The position numbers and the translations under genes were made by a program. The notes beneath the pieces are model-generated. The model saw only the letters and a program-made list of their open reading frames with translations, made no database searches and had not been told where the DNA came from. 64,000 bases of DNA, from the NCBI RefSeq assembly GCF_000364625.1, contig NZ_KB822604.1, forward strand, positions 82,387 through 146,386, given 5' to 3'. Shown piece by piece: positions 11,842-23,736 of the stretch. How positions within the stretch are numbered: the stretch's first letter is position 1; every line of letters starts with the position of its first letter. The DNA is from Pseudomonas thermotolerans DSM 14292 (GTDB lineage: Bacteria > Pseudomonadota > Gammaproteobacteria > Pseudomonadales > Pseudomonadaceae).

Positions 11842-14241
11842 ATGAAACGCACCCTGACGGCCCTGACCGTCGCCGTCGCTGCAGTGGCTGCCGGCGCCAC
11901 CTGGTATGTGCTCCACAAGCGCCCGCTGCGCGACGGTGAGCTAACCCTCGCCCGCCTGCAGGCGCCGGTCAGCGTCCGCTACGACGAACGCGGCGTGCCG
12001 CACCTCCGCGCCGAGCACGAGGAAGACCTGTACCGTGCCCTAGGCTTCGTGCACGCCCAGGACCGGCTCTTCCAGATGGAGATCCTCCGCCGTCTGGCGC
12101 GCGGTGAACTGGCCGAAATCCTCGGCGAGCGCTTGGTGGACACCGACAAGCTGTTCCGCACCCTGGGCATCCGCGAACACGCCGACCGCTACGCCGGGCG
12201 TCTGGACCGCCAGGCGCCGGAGGTGCGCGCCCTGCTCGCCTACCTGGACGGCATCAATCAGTACCAGGCCAGCCGCCCGGCTCCTCTGGAGTTCGATCTG
12301 CTGGGCATCCCCAAGCGGCCCTTCACCGTGGAGGACACCGTCAGCGTCACCGGCTATCTGGCCTACACCTTCGCTGCCGCACTGCGTACCGAACCGGTGC
12401 TGAGCTACATACGCGAGCGGCTGGGCAGCGACTACCTGAAGATCTTCGACCTCGACTGGCACCCGCAGGGGGTGATCCGCCAGGCCGACGCTGCAGCGGC
12501 CCTGACCGAGCGAGACTGGCAAGGCCTCGGCGCCCTCGCCCGGCTGAGCCAGAATGCCCTGGCCTCGGCCGGCCTGCCGCAGTTCGAGGGCAGCAATGCC
12601 TGGGTGGTGGGCGGCCGGCATACCCGCAGCGGCAAGCCACTCTTGGCCGGCGACCCGCACATCCGCTACGCCGCCCCGGCGGTCTGGTACGAGGCGCAGC
12701 TGAGCGCCCCCGGCTTCGAGCTGTACGGCCACCACCAGGCGCTCAGCCCCTTCGCCCTGCTCGGCCACAGCCGGCGCTTTGCCTGGAGCCTGACCATGTT
12801 CCAGAACGACGACCTGGACCTGATCGCCGAGAAGGTCAACCCGGAGAACCCCGAGCAGGTCTGGTACCAGGGCCGCTGGGTGGATCTGGAAAGCCGCGAG
12901 GAGACCATCAAGGTCAAGGACGGCGAGCCGGTGACCCTGCGGCTGCGCCGCTCGCCCCACGGACCGATCATCAACGATGCCCTGGGCGCCGGCGCCGGGG
13001 ATCGACCGATCGCCATGTGGTGGGCCTTCCTGACCACCGAGAACCCGATCCTCGAAGCTTTCTACCGCCTCAACCGCGCCGATACTCTGGACAAGGCCCG
13101 CAGCGCCGCCGAGCGCATCCATGCTCCCGGCCTCAACGTGGTATGGGGCAATGCCGACGGCGACATCGCCTGGTGGGCGGCGGCCAAGCTGCCGCTACGC
13201 CCGGCCGGGGTGAACCCCAGCCTGATCCTCGACGGCACCACCGGCGAGGCGGACAAGCCCGGCTTCCTGCCGTTTAGCGCCAACCCCCAGGAGGAGAATC
13301 CCGCGCGCGGCTTCATCCTCTCCGCCAACTACCAGCCGTTGTCGCCGAGCGGCGTTGCCATCCCCGGCTACTACAACCTGCCCGACCGCGGCCAGCGCCT
13401 GTATGACCGTCTGGCCAGGGCCGACGTGCAGTGGGACCTGGAGAACAGCCAGGCGCTGCAGCTGGAGACCGCCACCGACTATCCCCAGCGCCTGCTCCGA
13501 CCGCTTGCCGCCGAGCTGCGCGGCGCGGCGCGGGACGATCAGGAACGCCAACTGGTGGAGCGCCTGCTGGCCTGGGACGGTCGCCACGAGCTGGACTCCG
13601 TGGACGCCACCCTGTTCAACCAGCTGACCTACCAGTTGGCCGCGGCGGCGCTGCTCGACGAGCTGGGCGAGTCCTTCTTCGACGGCCTGCTCGGCACTCG
13701 CGTCATCGATAGCGCGCTGCCGCGCCTGGCCGCCGACGCCGACTCGCCCTGGTGGGACGACCGCAGCACCCCGGCCCGGGAAGGGCGCGCCGAGATCGTC
13801 GCCAAGGCCTGGCAGGACGCCCTGGCGCACCTGCGCGGCAGCTTCGGCGAGGATCCCGGGCAATGGACCTGGGGACGGGTGCACACCCTCACCCACGGTC
13901 ATCCGCTCGGCCAACAGCGGCCCCTGGACTGGCTGTTCAACGTCGGTCCGCTGGCCGCGCCGGGCGGCCGGGAAATCCCCAACAACCTGTCCCACCGCAT
14001 CGGTCCGGCGCCCTGGGCGGTGGTCCACGGCCCCTCGACCCGCCGGCTGATCGACCTGGCCGATCCCGAGCACAGCCTGGGCATCAACCCCCTGGGGCAG
14101 AGCGGCGTCCCCTTCGACCGGCACTATGCCGACCAGGCGGAGGACTTCATCCGCGGCCGGTACCAGCCGCAGCACTACGCCGAGGCAGACGTCGCTGCGC
14201 ACAGCCGCGGCGAGCTGCGTCTGCTGCCGGCGCGCGACTGA
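11842..14241 (+). CDS. hacB: Penicillin acylase family N-terminal nucleophile hydrolase, HacB-like
   Basis: A 799-residue periplasmic Ntn-hydrolase made as a precursor. An N-terminal membrane/signal segment (LTALTVAVAAVAAGATWYVL) is followed by the alpha chain, a spacer, and the autocleavage point Gly250-Ser251 in PQFEGSNAWVVGG; Ser251 becomes the catalytic N-terminus of the beta chain. Family members remove acyl chains from penicillins or acyl-homoserine lactones. In P. aeruginosa the homologue next to spuH is HacB (PA0305), an AHL acylase; the symbol rests on that synteny plus family, and the substrate is inferred. AAGGAG precedes the start. Divergent from the AraC-type gene. Confidence 0.82.
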   Translation: MKRTLTALTVAVAAVAAGATWYVLHKRPLRDGELTLARLQAPVSVRYDERGVPHLRAEHEEDLYRALGFVHAQDRLFQMEILRRLARGELAEILGERLVDTDKLFRTLGIREHADRYAGRLDRQAPEVRALLAYLDGINQYQASRPAPLEFDLLGIPKRPFTVEDTVSVTGYLAYTFAAALRTEPVLSYIRERLGSDYLKIFDLDWHPQGVIRQADAAAALTERDWQGLGALARLSQNALASAGLPQFEGSNAWVVGGRHTRSGKPLLAGDPHIRYAAPAVWYEAQLSAPGFELYGHHQALSPFALLGHSRRFAWSLTMFQNDDLDLIAEKVNPENPEQVWYQGRWVDLESREETIKVKDGEPVTLRLRRSPHGPIINDALGAGAGDRPIAMWWAFLTTENPILEAFYRLNRADTLDKARSAAERIHAPGLNVVWGNADGDIAWWAAAKLPLRPAGVNPSLILDGTTGEADKPGFLPFSANPQEENPARGFILSANYQPLSPSGVAIPGYYNLPDRGQRLYDRLARADVQWDLENSQALQLETATDYPQRLLRPLAAELRGAARDDQERQLVERLLAWDGRHELDSVDATLFNQLTYQLAAAALLDELGESFFDGLLGTRVIDSALPRLAADADSPWWDDRSTPAREGRAEIVAKAWQDALAHLRGSFGEDPGQWTWGRVHTLTHGHPLGQQRPLDWLFNVGPLAAPGGREIPNNLSHRIGPAPWAVVHGPSTRRLIDLADPEHSLGINPLGQSGVPFDRHYADQAEDFIRGRYQPQHYAEADVAAHSRGELRLLPARD

Positions 14242-14254
14242 TCCGCCGGAAACG

Positions 14255-14280
14255 ACAACGGGCCCCGCGGGGCCCGTTGT
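14255..14280. terminator. Bidirectional hairpin between hacB and spuH
   Basis: Perfect 12-base arms (ACAACGGGCCCC and its complement) around a 2-base centre lie between two convergent genes. The arm ends supply short A/T flanks on both strands, so it can serve both. Confidence 0.8.
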
Positions 14281-14301
14281 GCTTGCCTGCCAGCAGAAGG
14301 C

Positions 14302-15180
14302 TCAGGCGGCCGGCTTCCAGGTCGTCTGGCTGGCTGCGGCCTCCTCGGCCATGGTCTCCATGGCCTGCTGGATCGCCCGGCGGCGGCGCTCCTCGGCGCG
14401 GCGGGTGAAGTACCAGGCAAGGAAGGTGAAGAACGACACCACCAGCAGGATCAGGCTGGCGATGGCGTTGATGTCCGGCTTCACGCCCAGACGCACGGCG
14501 GAGAACACCTCCATCGGCAGGGTGGTGGCACCTGGGCCGGAGACGAAGCTGGCCAGCACCAGGTCGTCCAGCGACAGGGCGAAGGACATCATCGCACCGG
14601 CCGCCAGGGAGGGCGCGATCATCGGGATGGTGATCAGGAAGAACACCTTCCACGGCCGCGCCCCCAGATCCATGGCCGCCTCCTCGATGGACAGGTCCAG
14701 CTCGCGCAGGCGCGAGGACACCACCACAGCCACGTAGGCCGTGCAGAAGGTGGTGTGGGCGATCCAGATGGTGGTCATGCCGCGCTCGGCCGGCCAGCCG
14801 ATCAGCTGGGCCATGGCCACGAACAGCAGCAGCAGCGACAGACCGGTGATCACCTCGGGCATCACCAGCGGCGCGGTGACCATGCCGCCGAACAGGGTGC
14901 GGCCGCGGAAACGCGGGATGCGGGTCAGCACGAAGGCCGCCAGGGTGCCCAGCACCACCGCGGCGATCGCGGTGTACAGGGCGATTTCCAGGGAGCGCAT
15001 CACCGCCCCCATCAGCTGGCTGTTGTCGAGCAGGCCGACATACCACTTCACCGACCAGCCGCCCCACACGGTCACCAGCCGCGAGGCGTTGAACGAGTAG
15101 ATCACCAGGATGACCATCGGCACGTAGATGAACAGCATGCCGAGCCAGAGCATCACGTTGGAGAAACCGAAGCGCTTCAT
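14302..15180 (-). CDS. spuH: Polyamine ABC transporter permease
   Basis: One of two inner-membrane permeases of the putrescine/spermidine importer SpuDEFGH. The 292-residue PotI-type protein has about six hydrophobic spans and the cytoplasmic EAA loop (IEEAAMDLGARPWKVFFLITIP) that docks on the ATPase. GGAGG precedes the ATG, which overlaps the spuG stop (ATGA, 15177-15180), so translation is coupled. Last gene of the operon spuABCDEFGH. Confidence 0.95.
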   Translation of the reverse strand: MKRFGFSNVMLWLGMLFIYVPMVILVIYSFNASRLVTVWGGWSVKWYVGLLDNSQLMGAVMRSLEIALYTAIAAVVLGTLAAFVLTRIPRFRGRTLFGGMVTAPLVMPEVITGLSLLLLFVAMAQLIGWPAERGMTTIWIAHTTFCTAYVAVVVSSRLRELDLSIEEAAMDLGARPWKVFFLITIPMIAPSLAAGAMMSFALSLDDLVLASFVSGPGATTLPMEVFSAVRLGVKPDINAIASLILLVVSFFTFLAWYFTRRAEERRRRAIQQAMETMAEEAAASQTTWKPAA

Positions 15181-16088
15181 ACCTTGCCCTCCAGTTCCTT
15201 GGCCTGGTTACGGTTGAAGAGAATGATGGGCACGATCAGGATCGCCAGCATCACCACCGCCAGGGCGGAGGCCACCGGCCAGTCGCGGTTGTTGAAGAAC
15301 TCCTGCCAGAGCACCTTGCCGATCATCAGGGTCTCCGGGCCGCCGAGCAGCTCGGGGATCACGAACTCGCCGACCACCGGGATGAACACCAGCATGCAGC
15401 CGGCGATGATGCCGTTCTTCGACAGCGGCACGGTGATCTTCCAGAAGCTGTTGAAGTTGCTCGAGCCCAGGTCGGCGGCAGCCTCCAGCAGGCTGGGGTC
15501 GTGCTTGACCAGGTTGGCGTAGAGCGGCAGCACCATGAACGGCAGGTACGAGTAGACGATGCCGATGTACACAGCCAGGTTGGTGTTGAGGATCTGCAGC
15601 GGGTTGTCGATCAGCCCGATGCCCATCAGGAAGCTGTTGAGCAGGCCGTTGTTGCTGAGGATGCCCATCCAGGCGTAGACGCGGATCAGGATCGCGGTCC
15701 AGGTCGGCATCATGATCAGCAGCAGCAGCACGGTCTGGGTCTCCCGCTCGGCGCGGGCGATGGCATAGGCCATCGGGTAGCCGATCAGCAGGCACAGCAG
15801 GGTGCAGAAGAACGCGGTCTTCAGCGAGCCCAGGTAGGCTGCCAGGTACAGCTCGTCTTCGGTGAGGATCTGGTAGTTGTTGAGGTTGAGGATGATCGAC
15901 AGCTGGTTGTCGGCCCAGGCGAAGATCTCCGTGTAGGGTGGAATCGCCACGTCGGCCTCGGCCAGGCTGATCTTCAGCACGATCAGGAACGGCAGCAGGA
16001 AGAACAGGAACAGCCAGGCGAACGGCACCCCGATCACCAGCTGGCGGCCCTGCGGCAGCAGCGACTTGAGACGGTTGAGGATCTTCAT
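15177..16088 (-). CDS. spuG: Polyamine ABC transporter permease
   Basis: Partner permease of SpuH, 303 residues, PotH type. Six or so spans with the EAA loop LLEAAADLGSSNFNSFWKIT near residue 215. Its start overlaps the spuF stop by four bases and its stop overlaps the spuH start by four bases, a tight membrane-complex gene arrangement. Confidence 0.95.
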   Translation of the reverse strand: MKILNRLKSLLPQGRQLVIGVPFAWLFLFFLLPFLIVLKISLAEADVAIPPYTEIFAWADNQLSIILNLNNYQILTEDELYLAAYLGSLKTAFFCTLLCLLIGYPMAYAIARAERETQTVLLLLIMMPTWTAILIRVYAWMGILSNNGLLNSFLMGIGLIDNPLQILNTNLAVYIGIVYSYLPFMVLPLYANLVKHDPSLLEAAADLGSSNFNSFWKITVPLSKNGIIAGCMLVFIPVVGEFVIPELLGGPETLMIGKVLWQEFFNNRDWPVASALAVVMLAILIVPIILFNRNQAKELEGKV

Positions 16089-17227
16089 GAGCGCAACGCG
16101 ACCCCGCTATCGTCTTCCCACCAGACGTAGACCTCGTCGTTCCAGCTCGGCCGCGCGCCACGGCGCTCGGCATTGGCGACGAAGGACTGGACGATGGCCC
16201 CGCTGGGCAGCTCCACGTAGAACACCGAGTGGCCGCCCAGGTAGGCGATGTCATGCACCTTGCCGCGCGACCAGTTGTACTCGCCGCTCGGCTGCTCGGT
16301 GGCGATCAGCATCTTCTCCGGACGGATCGCGTAGGTGATGCTCTTGTCCTCCGCCGAGGTGGTCACCCCGTGGCCGACGTAGATCTTGCGTTCGAGAATC
16401 GGACTCTCGATCAGCGCGTGGTCCTCGGCGTCCTCGATGATCTGCCCTTCGAACAGGTTGACGCTGCCGATGAACTCGCAGACCAGGCGGTTGATCGGCG
16501 ACTCGTAGATGTCCACCGGACTGCCGATCTGCTCGATACAGCCGAGGTGCATGATGGCGATGCGCTGGGCCATGGTCATGGCCTCTTCCTGGTCGTGGGT
16601 CACCATCACGCAGGTCACCCCGACCCGCTCGATGATCTCCACCAGCTCCAGCTGCATCTGCGAGCGCAGCTTCTTGTCCAGAGCGCCCATGGGCTCGTCG
16701 AGGAGCAGCAGCTTGGGCCGCTTGGCCAGCGAGCGGGCCAGGGCGACGCGCTGACGCTGACCGCCGGAGAGCTGGTGCGGCTTGCGCTTGGCGTACTGGG
16801 TCATGTGCACCAGCTTGAGCATCTCGTTGACCCGCTCGTCGATCTCCGCCTTGGGCAGGCGATCCTGCTTGAGGCCGAAGGCGATGTTGTCCGCCACGCT
16901 CATGTGCGGGAACAGCGCGTAGGACTGGAACATCATGTTGATCGGCCGCTCGTAGGGCGGCAGGTCGGTGATGTCCACACCATCCAGGAAGATGCGACCC
17001 TCGGTCGGCCGCTCGAAACCGGCGAGCATGCGCAGCAGGGTCGACTTACCCGACCCCGAGCCGCCAAGCAGGGCGAAGATCTCGCCCTTGTTGATGCTCA
17101 GCGATACGTTATCGACGGCCAAGGTCTCGTCGAACTGTTTGCTGACCCGGTCGATCTTCACCAGCACCTCTTTCGGCTGCTGGCTTCCCTCGAGGGCCTT
17201 CTTGTACGCACCAGAGGCTATCGCCAT
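16085..17227 (-). CDS. spuF: Polyamine ABC transporter ATPase
   Basis: ATP-hydrolysing subunit of the polyamine importer, 380 residues, PotG type. Walker A is GGSGSGKST, the Q-loop MFQSYALFPHMSV, the signature [17 protein letters not shown], Walker B LLLLDEPMGALD and the switch His in MVTHDQEEA. The C-terminal ~110 residues form the TOBE-like regulatory domain. It is 144 bp downstream of spuE; that gap holds a hairpin at 17249-17268. Confidence 0.96.
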   Translation of the reverse strand: MAIASGAYKKALEGSQQPKEVLVKIDRVSKQFDETLAVDNVSLSINKGEIFALLGGSGSGKSTLLRMLAGFERPTEGRIFLDGVDITDLPPYERPINMMFQSYALFPHMSVADNIAFGLKQDRLPKAEIDERVNEMLKLVHMTQYAKRKPHQLSGGQRQRVALARSLAKRPKLLLLDEPMGALDKKLRSQMQLELVEIIERVGVTCVMVTHDQEEAMTMAQRIAIMHLGCIEQIGSPVDIYESPINRLVCEFIGSVNLFEGQIIEDAEDHALIESPILERKIYVGHGVTTSAEDKSITYAIRPEKMLIATEQPSGEYNWSRGKVHDIAYLGGHSVFYVELPSGAIVQSFVANAERRGARPSWNDEVYVWWEDDSGVALRS

Positions 17228-17248
17228 TTACCACAACTCCCAACTTGG

Positions 17249-17268
17249 GGCTCCGGCCGAGCGGAGCC
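17249..17268 (-). promoter_or_regulatory. Intercistronic hairpin between spuE and spuF
   Basis: Arms GGCTCCG and CGGAGCC (17249-17255 and 17262-17268) form a 7-bp stem with a 6-base loop in the 144-bp gap downstream of spuE. No T-run. Probably an attenuator or mRNA 3' end protector that lowers permease/ATPase expression relative to the binding protein. Confidence 0.4.
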
Positions 17269-17371
17269 ATTCTTCTAATTAGTAGATCCGGCCTGCCGCG
17301 GGTGCAGCCACAGGCGCTCGGCCGGGCTCCCCTTCCCTACGCCTGCGGCTGGCATGGAGCGGCTACCGCGG

Positions 17372-19734
<2,363 letters not shown>

Positions 19735-19884
19735 GCACACAGCTCCTGTTGTTTTGAAGTTCCGGAAGGCGTTGGGACCCGTTCCTCGACACCTGCCGGT
19801 GAGCCTGGCCAACGCACTGGCGAAGTCTGGCAAGGTCGGAGGCGTGATTACAACTTTTCCGGTTGCCCTCACGCCCCGCACCCT

Positions 19885-21258
19885 TTAGCCCTGGATCTCC
19901 CGCAGCGTCAGGTCGAGGCACAGACGTGCCTTGGTGACCAGCTCGTCGATCTCCTCGCGGGTGATCACCAGCGGCGGCGCGATGATCATGGTGTCGCCCA
20001 CCGCGCGCATCACCAGGCCGTTGTCGAAGCAGTGCCCGCGGCAGATCATGCCGACGGCCAGCTCCTCCGGATAACGCTTGCGGGTGGCCTTGTCCTTCAC
20101 CAGCTCGATCGCGCCGAGCATGCCGACGCCGCGGACCTCTCCCACCAGCGGGTGGTCGGTCAGCTCACGCAGACGAGCTTGCAAATACGGTGCCGTTTCC
20201 GTCCTGACCCGTTCGACGATCTTCTCCTCGCGGAGGATGCGGATGTTCTCTAGGGCCACTGCAGCGGCCACCGGATGGCCGGAGTAGGTGAAGCCGTGAT
20301 TGAAGTCGCCGCCCTCGTTGATCACCTCGAAGACCTTGTCGCTGACCACCAGGCCGCCCATGGGCACGTAGCCGCTGGTCAGGCCCTTGGCGATAGTCAT
20401 CAGGTCCGGCCGGTTGCCGTAGTAGTCACTGCCGAACCACTCGCCGGTACGCCCGAAACCGCAGATCACCTCGTCGGCGACGAACAGGATGTCGTACTTG
20501 GCGAGGATCTCGCGGATGCGCGGCCAGTAGCTGTCCGGCGGAATGATCACCCCACCGGCGCCCTGGATCGGCTCGGCGATGAAGGCGGCGACTTTGTCCT
20601 CGCCGACTTCCAGGATCTTCTTCTCCAGCTGGTCGGCGGCCCAGATGCCGAACTCCTCGGGGCTCATGTCGCCGCCCTCGCCGAACCAGTACGGCTGCGG
20701 GATGTGCACGATGCCGGGAATCGGCAGGTCGCCCTGTTCGTGCATGTACTTCATGCCGCCCAGGCTGGCACCGGCCACGGTGGAGCCGTGGTAGCCGTTG
20801 ACGCGGGCGATCACCACCTTCTTCTCCGGCTGCCCCTTGCATGCCCAGTAGTGGCGGACCAGGCGCAGCATAGTGTCGTTGCCTTCCGAACCAGAGCCGG
20901 TGAAGAACACATGGTTCAGGCCCGGCGGGGTGATCTCGGCGATGGTCTTGGCCAGCTCCAGTACCGGCGGGTGTGCGGTCTGGAAGAAGGTGTTGTAGAA
21001 CGGCAGCTCGCGCATCTGCCGGCTGGCCGCCTCGACCAGCTCCTCGCGGCCGTAGCCCACCGCGATGCACCACAAACCGGCCATGCCATCGAGGATCTTG
21101 TTGCCCTCGCTGTCCCACAGGTGCACGCCCTTGGCCTTGGTGATGATCCTCGGGCCCTTCTCGTGCAGCTGCTTGTAGTCGGAAAATGGCGCCAGGTGGT
21201 GACGCTGGCTCATTTCCTGCCACTGGCGGGTTTGCGGGTTGTTGATCTGATTGGTCAT
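19885..21258 (-). CDS. spuC: Polyamine:pyruvate aminotransferase
   Basis: PLP-dependent class III aminotransferase, 457 residues, that moves the amino group of putrescine or related (gamma-glutamyl) polyamines to pyruvate. Seen: [19 protein letters not shown] phosphate-binding region, [13 protein letters not shown] with the cofactor-contacting Asp, and the Schiff-base Lys in [13 protein letters not shown]. The start MTNQINN at 21258 has GAGGTGA upstream. Third gene of the spu operon, 50 bp after spuB. Confidence 0.95.
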   Translation of the reverse strand: MTNQINNPQTRQWQEMSQRHHLAPFSDYKQLHEKGPRIITKAKGVHLWDSEGNKILDGMAGLWCIAVGYGREELVEAASRQMRELPFYNTFFQTAHPPVLELAKTIAEITPPGLNHVFFTGSGSEGNDTMLRLVRHYWACKGQPEKKVVIARVNGYHGSTVAGASLGGMKYMHEQGDLPIPGIVHIPQPYWFGEGGDMSPEEFGIWAADQLEKKILEVGEDKVAAFIAEPIQGAGGVIIPPDSYWPRIREILAKYDILFVADEVICGFGRTGEWFGSDYYGNRPDLMTIAKGLTSGYVPMGGLVVSDKVFEVINEGGDFNHGFTYSGHPVAAAVALENIRILREEKIVERVRTETAPYLQARLRELTDHPLVGEVRGVGMLGAIELVKDKATRKRYPEELAVGMICRGHCFDNGLVMRAVGDTMIIAPPLVITREEIDELVTKARLCLDLTLREIQG

Positions 21259-21308
21259 TACTTCACCTCGGAGTTGTCGGCCGGGACCGGTGCAGTCCCG
21301 ACCCCCAT

Positions 21309-22667
21309 TCATACGGAGAGCAGCAGGAACTCACGCTCCCAGGAGCTGATCACGCGCTTGAAGTTCTCGTGCTCGGCGCGCTTTACCGCGACGTAGCCGC
21401 GCATGAATTTCTCGCCCAGATACTTTTCGGCGTCCTTGCAGGCCTCCATGCGCTCCAGGGCACTCTCGATGGTCACCGGCAGGCGCAGGTTGCGGCGCTC
21501 GTAGGCGCGCCCCTTGACCGGCGCGCTGGGCTTGATTTGCTCGACCATGCCCATGTAGCCGCAAAGCAGGGAGGCTGCCAGGGCCAGGTAGGGGTTGGCG
21601 TCGGCACCGGCCAGGCGGTTCTCCACGCGGCGGTTCTGCGGGCTGGCTTCCGGCACGCGCAGGCCGACGGTGCGGTTTTCCTCGCCCCACTCGACGTTAA
21701 CCGGCGCCGAGGTGTCCGGCAGGAAACGGCGGAACGAGTTGACGTTCGGCGCGAACAGCGGCAGCAACTCGGGGATGTACTTCTGCAGCCCGCCGATGTG
21801 GTGCAGGAACAGCTCGCTCATGGTGCCGTCGGGGTTGGAGAAGATGTTCTTGCCGGTCTTGATGTCCACCACGCTCTGGTGGATGTGCATGGCGCTGCCC
21901 GGCTCGTCGGTGATCGGCTTGGCCATGAAGGTGGCCGCCACGTCGTGCTTGAGCGCCGCCTCGCGCATGGTGCGCTTGAACACCAGAATCTGGTCGGCCA
22001 GGTGCAGCGGCTCGCCGTGACGGAAGTTGATCTCCATTTGCGCCGGACCTTCCTCGTGGATAAGGGTGTCCAGGTCCAGACCCTGCAGCTCGCACCAGTC
22101 GTACATGTCCTCGAACAGCGGGTCGAACTCGTTGGCGGCGTCGATGGAGAAGCTCTGCCTGCCGGTCTCCGGACGCCCGGAGCGGCCGATCGGCGCTTCC
22201 AGGGGGAAGTCCGGGTCGGAGACCCGCTTGGTCAGGTAGAACTCCATCTCCGGCGCCACGATCGGCAGCCAGCCCCGGTCGGCGTACAGCTTCAGCACCC
22301 GCTTGAGGACGTTGCGCGGCGACAGCTCGATGGGACTGCCCTGCTTGTCGAAGGTGTCATGGATCACCATGGCGGTGGGCTCGACGGCCCAGGGCACCAT
22401 GAACACGGCATTCGGGTCGGGGCGGCAGAACATGTCGATGTCCGCCTCGTCGAGCAGCTCGTAATAGATGTCGTCCTCGACGTAGTCGCCGGTGACGGTC
22501 TGCAGGAGCACGCTCTCGGGCAGGCGCATGCCACCCTCGGCGATGAACTTGTTGGTTGGCGAAATCTTGCCGCGGGCAATGCCGGTCAGGTCGCTAATCA
22601 GGCATTCCACTTCGGTAATCTTGCGTTCTTTCAGCCAGCTGGAGAGCTGGTCAAGGTTGGTACTCAT
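21309..22667 (-). CDS. spuB: Gamma-glutamylpolyamine synthetase (glutamine synthetase-like)
   Basis: Ligates glutamate to a polyamine using ATP, the entry step of the gamma-glutamylation route. A 452-residue glutamine synthetase-fold protein: [12 protein letters not shown]-terminal domain, EMEFYL metal site, GSAMHIHQS and NRTVGLRVP of the ATP/glutamate site, and [17 protein letters not shown] near the end. It lacks the tyrosine adenylylation segment of true GlnA. It lies 41 bp after spuA. Confidence 0.94.
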   Translation of the reverse strand: MSTNLDQLSSWLKERKITEVECLISDLTGIARGKISPTNKFIAEGGMRLPESVLLQTVTGDYVEDDIYYELLDEADIDMFCRPDPNAVFMVPWAVEPTAMVIHDTFDKQGSPIELSPRNVLKRVLKLYADRGWLPIVAPEMEFYLTKRVSDPDFPLEAPIGRSGRPETGRQSFSIDAANEFDPLFEDMYDWCELQGLDLDTLIHEEGPAQMEINFRHGEPLHLADQILVFKRTMREAALKHDVAATFMAKPITDEPGSAMHIHQSVVDIKTGKNIFSNPDGTMSELFLHHIGGLQKYIPELLPLFAPNVNSFRRFLPDTSAPVNVEWGEENRTVGLRVPEASPQNRRVENRLAGADANPYLALAASLLCGYMGMVEQIKPSAPVKGRAYERRNLRLPVTIESALERMEACKDAEKYLGEKFMRGYVAVKRAEHENFKRVISSWEREFLLLSV

Positions 22668-22708
22668 AGAGACCTCAGGGTTAAGAGCCACAACTGTTAT
22701 AGCTGAGC

Positions 22709-23461
22709 TCAGCGTTGCCCCGCCCTCCTTCTGCAGGCCTCGCCAAAGGCCCGGAAGATGACGAGATAGACAGGGTTGGTGCGCACCTGCCACTCCGGAT
22801 GCCACTGCACCCCGAGCGCGAAGCTGCTGGCGCCCTCGACGGAAACCGCCTCGATGAGGCCGTCGGGGGCCACCGCCTCGACACGCAGGCCGGGCGCCAG
22901 ACGATCGATGCCCTGGCCATGAATGGAGTTGACGTGGATTTCCTCGGGCAGGCCGAGCCCGGCCAGCAGGCCACCCGGCTGCACGCGCAGCGGATGGCGC
23001 GGAGCGTATTGCACCTCGACCGGTTCGTTCTCCGGTTCGCGGTGATCCATGAAGGGACCGACCTCGTGGACGCGCTGGTGCAGGGTGCCGCCGAAGGTCA
23101 CGTTCATCTCCTGGAAACCACGGCAGATGCCGAGCACCGGCACGCCAGCCTCCACCGCGGCGCGCAGCAGCGGCAGGGTGGTCTGGTCACGGGCAGAATC
23201 ATGAGGGGTACCGGGCGCACTGGGTGCGCCACCGTACAGACGGGGTTCGATATTGGACGGAGATCCGGTGAACAGCAAGCCGTCCAGGCTATCGAGGAGG
23301 ACTTTCTGGTCAAGCAGGTCGCCCAGCGCCGGAATCACCAGCGGCAGTCCTTCCGCCCCTTCAACCACCGCCCGGACGTACTTGTCACCGACGATGTGAT
23401 AGGGGTGCGGACCGATCTGCTTGGTACAGGCACTGACGCCGATCAATGGCAGACGAGCCAT
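22709..23461 (-). CDS. spuA: Gamma-glutamyl-GABA hydrolase (class I glutamine amidotransferase)
   Basis: PuuD-type hydrolase, 250 residues, that removes glutamate from gamma-glutamyl-GABA to release GABA. The catalytic Cys113 is in VLGICRGFQEMN, and the His/Glu pair of the triad in GVQWHPEWQ near residue 225. First gene of the spu operon; it reads divergently from spuI across 275 bp that must hold both promoters. The released GABA would feed GabT/GabD at 58-61 kb. Confidence 0.95.
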   Translation of the reverse strand: MARLPLIGVSACTKQIGPHPYHIVGDKYVRAVVEGAEGLPLVIPALGDLLDQKVLLDSLDGLLFTGSPSNIEPRLYGGAPSAPGTPHDSARDQTTLPLLRAAVEAGVPVLGICRGFQEMNVTFGGTLHQRVHEVGPFMDHREPENEPVEVQYAPRHPLRVQPGGLLAGLGLPEEIHVNSIHGQGIDRLAPGLRVEAVAPDGLIEAVSVEGASSFALGVQWHPEWQVRTNPVYLVIFRAFGEACRRRAGQR

Positions 23462-23736
23462 GGCACACCGTTTTATTGCTGTTATCGGTTTTTCTCGAGC
23501 TTAGCCTTGTTCATTTTTTTACACAATACGTCCGTAAAAAATCACACACACCCCGTTGAACCCCGCGCCGCGCATGGCTCGGAAGCCTTCTCCGGCGCCC
23601 CAAAATGACCCAAAAACCTTGCTAAGGCACTGATTTAGGGCAATTTATGCCCCGCTTGACAGTCGCCAAGCTTTACGATTGACTCAGGCTGTGTCAGTCG
23701 AATGATTGATATTTTTAACAATAAAGGTGTTTCATC
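23462..23736. promoter_or_regulatory. Divergent spuA/spuI control region
   Basis: This 275-bp A/T-richer stretch separates the two polyamine units. No convincing sigma54 -24/-12 pair was found. An imperfect inverted motif (GATTGACT ... AGTCGAAT) lies about 50 bp before spuI. In P. aeruginosa this type of region is controlled by the polyamine repressor PauR and by CbrB; binding here is inferred. Confidence 0.5.

Noticed and set aside
14147..15067. Alternative minus-strand frame overlapping spuH
   Set aside because: Translates as Arg/Pro/Gly-rich sequence in a frame shadowing the spuH permease.
23455..23480. Sigma54 -24/-12 promoter suggested by TGGCAC at the spuA start
   Set aside because: There is no TTGC at the required spacing and the motif overlaps the spuA start codon.
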